A stretch of DNA of 6,053 nt, taken from assembly GCA_945897655.1 (NCBI GenBank), contig CAMDHB010000224.1:1-6053 (forward strand), written 5' to 3'. The stretch is from Pseudorhodobacter antarcticus (GTDB lineage Bacteria > Pseudomonadota > Alphaproteobacteria > Rhodobacterales > Rhodobacteraceae). Below, one piece after another: positions 1 through 5,245 of this stretch. The stretch's first letter is position 1. Each line of letters opens with the position of its first letter. Position numbers and translations under genes: made by a program. Below the pieces are notes generated by a model. It was given only the letters and a program-made list of their open reading frames with translations, made no database searches and was not told the origin of the DNA.

Positions 1-239
1 ATCAACGCCAACACCCGTCGCCAATCGACCCCCGCCTTGACGCCCCTCCATTGCTGGAACGTCATCACGAACTCGCAGACCATCACCACGCCCACAATCC
101 GCAACGGGTCCATCACCAGCGCGCTTGCCGACACCACCAGCGCCGAAAACCCGAACCCCGAATATCCCCGCACAAACGCCGCAATCAAACAGGCGACGGC
201 CATAAAGGCCGCCGCCTCATAACTCATGCCAAATGGCAT
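1..239 (-). CDS. tauE: TauE/SafE family membrane protein, probable sulfite exporter (5' part only)
   Basis: Only the first 79 codons are present; the gene continues past the left edge. The peptide begins MPFGMSYEAAAFMAVACLIA and is hydrophobic. Likely membrane segments are near residues 8-23, 30-43 and 47-62. Residues 22-34 (FVRGYSGFGFSAL) match the glycine/phenylalanine-rich N-terminal signature of the TauE/SafE (DUF81) family, inner-membrane permeases proposed to export sulfite, sulfoacetate or related anions. The ATG shares its A with the TGA stop of xsc (TGATG), and no good Shine-Dalgarno sequence precedes it, so translation is probably coupled to xsc by reinitiation. Placement directly after xsc, which releases sulfite, supports sulfite export; the corresponding Paracoccus gene has been called tauZ. 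The family is assigned from a short fragment and the substrate is inferred from context. A second in-frame Met at residue 5 is a less likely start. Confidence 0.83.
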   Translation of the reverse strand, partial: MPFGMSYEAAAFMAVACLIAAFVRGYSGFGFSALVVSASALVMDPLRIVGVVMVCEFVMTFQQWRGVKAGVDWRRVLAL

Positions 240-1999
240 CACTGCTGCGGACGCATGTCAGCGCGCGAAATCCCCGCCACCACCACAGGCTTTTTCATCG
301 CATCGCGGCGGAAGGGCTCGCCCAACTCCTGATTGATCATCGCCTCGATCAGCGTGGTCTTGCCATTCATCTGATCCGTGATCGCCTGCCGCAGCGCCGC
401 CGTCAGCTCCTCCATCGTCCGCGCCACAACGCCTTGCAACCCGCAGGCGCGCGCAATCCCGGCATAGCTGACACCCTCATCGAGCTCGGTGCCAACGAAA
501 TTGTCATCATACCACAGCGTCGAGTTCCGCTTCTCGGCCCCCCACTGATAGTTCCTGAAAACCACCTGCGTGATCGCAGGCCACTCCGGCCGCCCGATCG
601 CCGTCAGTTCGGTGACGGCAATGCCAAAGGCCCCGTCGCCCGAAAAGCCCACCACCGGCACATCAGGGCAAGCAATCTTGGCTCCGACGACCGAGGGCAA
701 GCCGTACCCACAAGGCCCGAACAGCCCCGGCGCCAGATATTTCCGCCCCGCTTCAAAGCTGGGATAGGCGTTGCCAATCGCACAGTTGTTGCCGATGTCG
801 GACGAAATGATCGCCTCCTTCGGCAGCGCCACCTGAATCGCCCGCCATGCCATCCGCGGGCTCATCCACTCCGGCTTCGCCGCCCGCGCCCGTTGGTTCC
901 AGGTGGTGCCCACATCGTCATCCTCATGGTCCATCGACGACAAGGCCTGCGCCCAAGCCGATTTCGTCTGGCTGATGACCCCCATCCGGGCCGAATCGAC
1001 TGCCCTTGCCGGCAGCCGCGCCAAGATCCCCTCGGCCACCTTGCGGGCATCCCCCACAATGCCAACCGTCACCTTCTTGGTCAGACCAATCCGCGCCGGG
1101 TTGATATCCACCTGAATGATCTTGGCCTCCTTCGGCCAGTAATCCAAGCCGTACCCGGGCAGGGTCGAGAACGGGTTCAACCGCGTCCCCAGCGCCAGCA
1201 CCACATCCGCCTTCGCAATCAACTCCATCGCCGCCTTGGACCCGTTATACCCCAACGGCCCCGCAAACAGCGGATGCGACCCCGGAAACGCGTCATTGTG
1301 CTGATATCCCACGCAAACCGGCGCCGTCAGCCGTTCGGCCAGCGCCATCGAGGCCTGGGTCGCCCCGCCCAGCACAACCCCGGCCCCGTTCAGGATCACC
1401 GGGTTCTTCGCCCCTGCCAGCAGTGCCGCCGCCGCGGCCAGTGCCTCTTCGCCCCCCGAAGGCCGCTCAAACTCCACCACCAGCGGCAGGTCGATATCAA
1501 TCACCTGCGTCCAGTAATCGCGCGGCACGTTGATCTGTGCCGGCGCGCTTGCCCGCTTGGCATTCACGATCACCCGGTTCAACACCTCAGCAATCCGGCT
1601 CGGGTCGCGCACCTCTTCCTGATAGGCGACCATGTCCTTGAACAGGTCCATCTGTGCCACTTCCTGAAAACCACCCATCCCGATGGTCTTGTTGGCGGCC
1701 TGCGGCGTCACCAACAACAAGGGCGTATGGTTCCAATAGGCCGTCTTGACCGCAGTGACAAAGTTGGTGATCCCCGGCCCGTTCTGCGCAATCATCATGC
1801 ACATGCGGCCAGACGCCCGGGAAAAACCGTCCGCCATCATGCCGCCCGACCCCTCATGGGCGCAGTCCCAAAAGGTAATCCCGGCCTGCGGAAAATTGTC
1901 CGAAATCGGCATGAAGGCCGACCCGATGATGCCGAACACATGCTCGATCCCATGCATCTGCAGGGTTTTGATAAAGGCCTCTTCGGTGGTCATCTTCAT
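239..1999 (-). CDS. xsc: Sulfoacetaldehyde acetyltransferase (Xsc)
   Basis: A 586-residue thiamine-diphosphate enzyme of the acetolactate-synthase-like superfamily, close to the usual Xsc length. It converts sulfoacetaldehyde plus phosphate to acetyl phosphate and sulfite in the cytoplasm (EC 2.3.3.15), the desulfonation step of taurine dissimilation. The N-terminal pyrimidine-binding domain (about 1-170) carries the expected catalytic glutamate at E49 in AHEGSGGMMADG. The central domain spans about 190-335. The C-terminal ThDP domain has GDG at 454-456 and the matching asparagine at N483 (VVFRN), the cofactor-binding GDG...N motif. The tail NQELGEPFRRDAMKKPVVVAG (about 556-576) is characteristic of Xsc and separates it from acetolactate synthase and glyoxylate carboligase. 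The start at 1999 has GGGAG seven bases upstream (2007-2011); M3 is an alternative. A TauR-type repeat array lies upstream. The stop overlaps the tauE start. Confidence 0.96.
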   Translation of the reverse strand: MKMTTEEAFIKTLQMHGIEHVFGIIGSAFMPISDNFPQAGITFWDCAHEGSGGMMADGFSRASGRMCMMIAQNGPGITNFVTAVKTAYWNHTPLLLVTPQAANKTIGMGGFQEVAQMDLFKDMVAYQEEVRDPSRIAEVLNRVIVNAKRASAPAQINVPRDYWTQVIDIDLPLVVEFERPSGGEEALAAAAALLAGAKNPVILNGAGVVLGGATQASMALAERLTAPVCVGYQHNDAFPGSHPLFAGPLGYNGSKAAMELIAKADVVLALGTRLNPFSTLPGYGLDYWPKEAKIIQVDINPARIGLTKKVTVGIVGDARKVAEGILARLPARAVDSARMGVISQTKSAWAQALSSMDHEDDDVGTTWNQRARAAKPEWMSPRMAWRAIQVALPKEAIISSDIGNNCAIGNAYPSFEAGRKYLAPGLFGPCGYGLPSVVGAKIACPDVPVVGFSGDGAFGIAVTELTAIGRPEWPAITQVVFRNYQWGAEKRNSTLWYDDNFVGTELDEGVSYAGIARACGLQGVVARTMEELTAALRQAITDQMNGKTTLIEAMINQELGEPFRRDAMKKPVVVAGISRADMRPQQ

Positions 2000-2006
2000 G
2001 TCATGT

Positions 2007-2011
2007 CTCCC
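2007..2011 (-). promoter_or_regulatory. Ribosome binding site of xsc
   Basis: GGGAG on the minus strand, seven bases before the ATG at 1999. An earlier ATG at 2004 lies only two bases from this site and reads ATG-ACA-TGA, so the 1999 start is preferred over it. Confidence 0.75.
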
Positions 2012-2028
2012 ATAGGTTTGCAGCCCTT

Positions 2029-2038
2029 CTAGCCCCAG
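2029..2038 (-). promoter_or_regulatory. Possible third TauR repeat upstream of xsc
   Basis: CTGGGGCTAG on the minus strand matches 7 of 10 positions of CTGGAC(T/C)TAA. It begins exactly 23 bp after the second repeat, the same step that separates the first and second. The in-register spacing is the main argument; the sequence match alone is weak. It lies close to where the xsc promoter -10 would be, so it may be a chance match. Confidence 0.3.
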
Positions 2039-2051
2039 CCGCCTGCCCCCG

Positions 2052-2061
2052 TTAGGGCCAG
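2052..2061 (-). promoter_or_regulatory. TauR operator repeat 2 upstream of xsc
   Basis: CTGGCCCTAA on the minus strand matches 9 of 10 positions of the recalled TauR consensus CTGGAC(T/C)TAA. It lies 23 bp (start to start) from the upstream copy at 2075-2084, about two helical turns, so a dimeric MocR-type regulator could contact both on one DNA face. It sits about 50-60 bp before the xsc start. Confidence 0.65.
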
Positions 2062-2074
2062 CACTGGCACCGCG

Positions 2075-2084
2075 ATAAGTCCAG
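2075..2084 (-). promoter_or_regulatory. TauR operator repeat 1 upstream of xsc
   Basis: CTGGACTTAT on the minus strand matches 9 of 10 consensus positions and is identical to the distal repeat upstream of tpa. It begins two bases after the TAA stop codon of tauR. With the repeat at 2052-2061 it forms a direct repeat separated by 13 bp. Confidence 0.7.
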
Positions 2085-2085
2085 T

Positions 2086-3543
2086 TTAGCCCAGCCGCCG
2101 CTCCGCCGCCGCGATCCGCGCTATCCCTTCCGGGATCCGCGCCGGCGCAATCGAACTATACCCCAACCGATAATGCCGGTTGTCCGGCCGCCCCGGGTCA
2201 AAGAACGCCCGACCCGGCTCGATCAACACGCCCTGCCCCCGCAGATCCGCCGCCAGCGCTTCGGTGTCACACCCCGCCCGCATCCAGAAACTCGACCCGC
2301 CAAACCCGCCTTGCCCCGCCACGGTCAGCCCATGCACCGCAATCGCCTCCTCCATCACCTGACGGCGTCTGCGGTAAGCCGTGCGCATCCGGTTGATCAG
2401 CGCATCATAATGCCCAAGGCTCAGGAAATAGGCGACCGTGCGCTGAATATGCCCCGGCGGATGGCGCAAACTCATCAGCCGCAACGCCCGCGCTTCCCGA
2501 ATAAACCCCGGCGGCCCAACCAGATAGCCCAAACGCATCCCCGGAAACACGCTTTTGGAGAATGACCCCGCATAAACCACCCGCCCCCCCGCATCCAAGG
2601 ATTTCAGCGCAGGCGACACCGGCTTCAGAAACGACATCTCGAACTCGTAATCATCCTCGACCACGATGAACCCGTCCCGCTCTGCCGCTTGCAACAGCGC
2701 CAACCTCCGCTCCAGCGGCATGGTCGCATTGGTCGGGCACTGGTGGCTGGCGGTGGTGAAAACCACATCTACCCCCTTCGGCAGCGCCTCGGGCGGCAGC
2801 CCTTGCGCATCCACATCCACCGTCTCAACCCCGGTCCCTGACGCCTCCAGCACCGCCCGCAGACCCGGATACCCCGGATTCTCCATCACCGCCCGCCGCC
2901 CCGGCCCAAGCAAACAGGCCACCGCAATCCACAGCGCATTCTGCGCGCCCATGGTCAACAGCACCTCTTCCTCGCGCGCCGCAATCCCCCGGCGGGGCAA
3001 GATCTGGCGCAGCACATGGTCAATCAGCAACGGATCATCCCGGTCATAATAATCCGCCGTCATTGCCGCAAAATCGCGCCGCCCCAGCGCCCGCACGGCA
3101 CACAAACGCCAGTTCTGGTGATCAAACAGGGTGGCATCTGCCTGACCATAGATGAAGGGATACTCGAACCGCTCCCAATCCTGCGGCCGCTCCACCCCGC
3201 CGCGCCCCGAAAACCGTGCGCCCGACAGGCGGCCAAAATCCACCGCCTCCGCCCGCGCCGCCAAACTCGGCAATTCCGACGCCACAGGTGCGGCGTCCGA
3301 GATGAAATACCCCGATCGTCCCCGCGCCGTCAGATAATCCGATGATACCAACTCGGCATAGGCCAGCGTCACCGTCAACCGCGACACCTGCAAATGCTCG
3401 GCCAGCCCCCGCGACGACGGCATCTTCTGCCCCGCCCGAAACCGCCCGGCCAAAACGCCTTCCGTGACCATCTGCCGGATGCGCTGCTGCAACGACCCCC
3501 GCGCCACTGGCGGCAGCACAAAGGCCTCAGCCGGGATCTGCAT
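2086..3543 (-). CDS. tauR: MocR/GntR-type PLP-dependent transcriptional regulator, TauR
   Basis: A 485-residue two-domain MocR-type regulator of typical length. Residues about 14-82 form a GntR-type winged helix (MPSSRGLAEHLQVSRLTV and the wing GRSGYF). After a linker, residues about 125-485 form a fold-type I aminotransferase-like domain. The predicted Schiff-base lysine is K330 in SFSKSVFPGMRLGY; PLP contacts likely include D297/D298 (VVEDDYEFE), the HQCPTN segment at 267-272, and the late arginine R459 (HYRLGYSS). In Rhodobacter capsulatus, TauR of this family activates taurine genes in response to taurine. Its place between tpa and xsc and the matching repeat arrays near both genes make TauR much the best identity; other MocR regulators cannot be excluded by domain alone. 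GGGGG at 3551-3555 is seven bases before the only well-placed start. Being on the same strand between its targets, rather than divergent, is notable. Confidence 0.9.
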   Translation of the reverse strand: MQIPAEAFVLPPVARGSLQQRIRQMVTEGVLAGRFRAGQKMPSSRGLAEHLQVSRLTVTLAYAELVSSDYLTARGRSGYFISDAAPVASELPSLAARAEAVDFGRLSGARFSGRGGVERPQDWERFEYPFIYGQADATLFDHQNWRLCAVRALGRRDFAAMTADYYDRDDPLLIDHVLRQILPRRGIAAREEEVLLTMGAQNALWIAVACLLGPGRRAVMENPGYPGLRAVLEASGTGVETVDVDAQGLPPEALPKGVDVVFTTASHQCPTNATMPLERRLALLQAAERDGFIVVEDDYEFEMSFLKPVSPALKSLDAGGRVVYAGSFSKSVFPGMRLGYLVGPPGFIREARALRLMSLRHPPGHIQRTVAYFLSLGHYDALINRMRTAYRRRRQVMEEAIAVHGLTVAGQGGFGGSSFWMRAGCDTEALAADLRGQGVLIEPGRAFFDPGRPDNRHYRLGYSSIAPARIPEGIARIAAAERRLG

Positions 3544-3553
3544 CCGCGAACCC

Positions 3554-3574
3554 CCTAAAATTTACCTAAAATTT
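3554..3574. repeat. Tandem 10-bp direct repeat just upstream of tauR
   Basis: CCTAAAATTT occurs at 3554-3563 and again at 3565-3574 with one base between, a period of 11 bp or one helical turn. It is an AT-rich island in GC-rich DNA, directly upstream of and touching the tauR ribosome binding site. It does not resemble CTGGACTTAT. It could be an operator, part of the tauR promoter, or a small duplication including the T-run of the preceding hairpin. Confidence 0.55.
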
Positions 3575-3598
3575 GCGCCCCTTCACTTTGGCGCAAAT
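3571..3598 (-). terminator. Hairpin with short T-run between tpa and tauR
   Basis: ATTTGCGCC at 3571-3579 and GGCGCAAAT at 3590-3598 are perfect 9-bp inverted arms around a 10-base loop. Read on the minus strand, the hairpin runs into four Ts (3571-3568), a modest intrinsic-terminator pattern. It would end tpa transcription before tauR. Confidence 0.5.
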
Positions 3599-3612
3599 AC
3601 TCCACGGGGGCA

Positions 3613-3641
3613 GACTCATTGGTTCCTTGAACCAATGAGTC
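3613..3641. terminator. Perfect 13-bp stem hairpin in the tpa-tauR gap
   Basis: GACTCATTGGTTC at 3613-3625 pairs perfectly with GAACCAATGAGTC at 3629-3641, leaving a three-base loop. It has no T-run on either side, so it may act as a transcript-stabilising hairpin, a barrier, or part of a dispersed intergenic element rather than a classical intrinsic terminator. Confidence 0.6.
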
Positions 3642-3662
3642 CCGGGGGTGTGAAACCCCCGG
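3642..3662. terminator. GC-rich 8-bp stem hairpin after tpa
   Basis: CCGGGGGT at 3642-3649 pairs with ACCCCCGG at 3655-3662 around a five-base loop. It directly abuts the 13-bp hairpin and lies 15 bases past the tpa stop codon. It lacks a T-run; it probably protects the mRNA 3' end or works with its neighbours to end transcription. Confidence 0.5.
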
Positions 3663-3676
3663 TTCCGCCCTCAGCC

Positions 3677-5050
3677 TCAGTTGAACACCTTGATCAAGGC
3701 ACGGTCCACCGCATCGGTGATGTGATCAATATTGTCCGCCGTCGCAATCAGCGCCGGGCTGAAGCACAGCGTGTTGTTCAACCCGATCAGGCTGCGGTTG
3801 GTCATCCCGATGATGACACCCTGCGCCATGCAGTCGGCCACCACCGCCGCGACCTTCTTCTCATCCGCCGCTTCCTTGGTGTTCCGGTCAGCCACCAGTT
3901 CGGCCCCGCAGAACAGGCCAGCGCCCCGCACATCGCCAATCACCCGGTGCTTGTCCTGCAACGCCCGCAGATTGGCGCGCAACCGCTCTCCCATGACGAT
4001 GGTGTTTTCCAGCAGCCCCTCATCCTCGATGATCCGCATGTTCTCCAGCGCCGCCGCCGGCCCCGCCGTGCAGCCACCAAAGGTCGAGATGTCGCGGAAA
4101 TAGCTCAGCGGGTCGCTGGCATCATCCTTGAACTGCTCGAAGATCGCTTCCGTCGTCACCGTGCAGGCAATCGCGGCATAGCCCGAGGCGACGCCCTTGG
4201 CCATCGTCACAAAGTCCGGTTTGACGCCATAGTTCTGATAGCCAAACCACACACCCGTCCGGCCAACCCCGCAAACCACTTCATCTATGTGCAGCAAGAC
4301 GTTGTATTTCTTGCAAATTTCGCCAACCCGCTCCCAGTATCCAGCCGGCGGCACGATCACGCCACCGCCTGCCGTTACCGGCTCCAGCACGATCGCGCCC
4401 ACGGTATCGGGCCCCTCGCGCAGGATCACTTCCTCGATCGCATCCGCCGCCCGCTCGCCATAGTTCTCAACATCCCACTGCTTGCGGTATTCCAGGCAAT
4501 GCGGCACCTCGACGAACCCGGGCGTGAACGGCCCATACTGCATCGCCCGCTGCGGTTGACCTGCACTCGAAAGCGCCGTGATGGTCGTCCCGTGGTAATC
4601 GCGGTCACGGTACAGGATCTTGTACTTCTTGCCGCCATGGTGCCGATGCGCAATCTGGCGCACCATTTTATAAACCTTTTCATTGGCTTCCGAGCCGGAG
4701 TTCGAGTAATAGACCCGCGTCATCCCCGGCATCTTTTCGATCAGCCGCTTGGCAAAGTTCGCCCCCGGAATGGACCCGGCCGAGCCTGCAAAATAGTTCA
4801 GCTTCACCAACTGCTCGTAAACCGCCTTGGCAATCGACTCGCGCCCGTAGCCGACGTTCACAGTCCAGACACCGCCCGACACGCCGTCGATATGCTCCTT
4901 GCCCTTGGCGTCCCAAACCTTGATGCCCTTGCCCTCGACAATGATGCGCGGGTCAATCGTCTCAAACGGCTTGTGCTGAATCAGATGGTGCCAGATATGG
5001 GCGCGGTCGGCTTCGATCACACCGGTCATGTCATTGGTGGCGTCGGTCAT
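3677..5050 (-). CDS. tpa: Taurine:pyruvate aminotransferase (Tpa)
   Basis: A 457-residue fold-type I, class III (omega) aminotransferase that transfers the amino group of taurine to pyruvate, giving sulfoacetaldehyde and L-alanine (EC 2.6.1.77), in the cytoplasm with PLP. Visible motifs, numbered from the chosen start: SGSEAN at 118-123 (phosphate/PLP loop), YHGTT at 152-156, IDEVVCGVGRTG at 255-266 with the PLP-nitrogen aspartate D256, the Schiff-base lysine K285 in TMAKGVASGY, and TFGG at 323-326. The class is certain; taurine specificity is inferred from overall resemblance and from the neighbouring tauR, xsc and tauE. The frame stays open to an ATG at 5113, but 5050 (MTDATNDMTG) is preferred: AAGGAG lies seven bases upstream (5058-5063) and the extra 21 residues look non-homologous. 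TauR-type repeats lie 70-120 bp upstream. Confidence 0.94.
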   Translation of the reverse strand: MTDATNDMTGVIEADRAHIWHHLIQHKPFETIDPRIIVEGKGIKVWDAKGKEHIDGVSGGVWTVNVGYGRESIAKAVYEQLVKLNYFAGSAGSIPGANFAKRLIEKMPGMTRVYYSNSGSEANEKVYKMVRQIAHRHHGGKKYKILYRDRDYHGTTITALSSAGQPQRAMQYGPFTPGFVEVPHCLEYRKQWDVENYGERAADAIEEVILREGPDTVGAIVLEPVTAGGGVIVPPAGYWERVGEICKKYNVLLHIDEVVCGVGRTGVWFGYQNYGVKPDFVTMAKGVASGYAAIACTVTTEAIFEQFKDDASDPLSYFRDISTFGGCTAGPAAALENMRIIEDEGLLENTIVMGERLRANLRALQDKHRVIGDVRGAGLFCGAELVADRNTKEAADEKKVAAVVADCMAQGVIIGMTNRSLIGLNNTLCFSPALIATADNIDHITDAVDRALIKVFN

Positions 5051-5057
5051 GGCGGAA

Positions 5058-5063
5058 CTCCTT
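5058..5063 (-). promoter_or_regulatory. Ribosome binding site of tpa, fixing the start at 5050
   Basis: AAGGAG on the minus strand, seven bases before the ATG at 5050, the same spacing as at xsc and tauR. It is a near-ideal site and favours 5050 over the upstream in-frame ATG codons at 5113 and 5110. Confidence 0.8.
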
Positions 5064-5118
5064 GAACTGCGAATCGCTTTACAGGGCAGATTGCCCTTGT
5101 TTTGCCGCATCATCCGCC

Positions 5119-5128
5119 TTCCGTCCAG
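5119..5128 (-). promoter_or_regulatory. Possible third TauR repeat upstream of tpa
   Basis: CTGGACGGAA on the minus strand keeps the CTGGAC core and matches 8 of 10 consensus positions. It starts 16 bp after the second repeat, not 23, so it is out of helical register with the main pair. It may be a secondary contact or chance. Confidence 0.3.
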
Positions 5129-5134
5129 CGGGCG

Positions 5135-5144
5135 TTATCGCCAG
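5135..5144 (-). promoter_or_regulatory. TauR operator repeat 2 upstream of tpa
   Basis: CTGGCGATAA on the minus strand matches 7 of 10 positions of CTGGAC(T/C)TAA. By sequence alone it is weak. It gains weight because it starts exactly 23 bp from the strong repeat at 5158-5167, the same spacing as in the xsc array, where the second repeat also begins CTGGC and ends TAA. Confidence 0.55.
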
Positions 5145-5157
5145 TGCACCCAGGGTG

Positions 5158-5167
5158 ATAAGTCCAG
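5158..5167 (-). promoter_or_regulatory. TauR operator repeat 1 upstream of tpa
   Basis: CTGGACTTAT on the minus strand, identical to the repeat next to the tauR stop codon and matching 9 of 10 consensus positions. It lies 108 bp before the tpa start and about 80 bp before the divergent dgoK start, so bound TauR could in principle affect both promoters. Confidence 0.7.
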
Positions 5168-5245
5168 ATCCACCTCAAATCCGCCAAAGCCGCGATTGCC
5201 CTTTCCCCCCGAACACGGCAAAACAGGCGCACAAGGGGGGACGAC

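Noticed and set aside
226..239. Short inverted repeat ATGCCA-AA-TGGCAT over the tauE start codon
   Set aside because: Six-bp arms with a two-base gap encode MPFGM and are easily explained by coding sequence; the loop is too tight for a stable hairpin.
1996..2004. Two-codon mini-ORF ATG-ACA-TGA overlapping the xsc start
   Set aside because: Only two bases separate its ATG from the GGGAG site, so initiation there is unlikely. A chance arrangement is the simpler reading.
233..2032. Open frame of 599 codons on the plus strand opposite xsc
   Set aside because: Its product is arginine/proline/histidine-rich and resembles no protein family. It is the complementary-strand shadow of a high-GC gene with biased third positions.
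3464..5065. Open frame of 533 codons on the plus strand opposite tpa
   Set aside because: Composition is the same low-information Arg/His/Pro type, and it crosses the hairpin cluster and the tauR 5' end. The minus-strand tpa has clear motifs throughout.
5147..5157. CACCC-A-GGGTG palindrome between the two TauR repeats of tpa
   Set aside because: It fits the centre of the spacer neatly, but the corresponding xsc spacer has nothing similar, so it is unlikely to be part of the operator.
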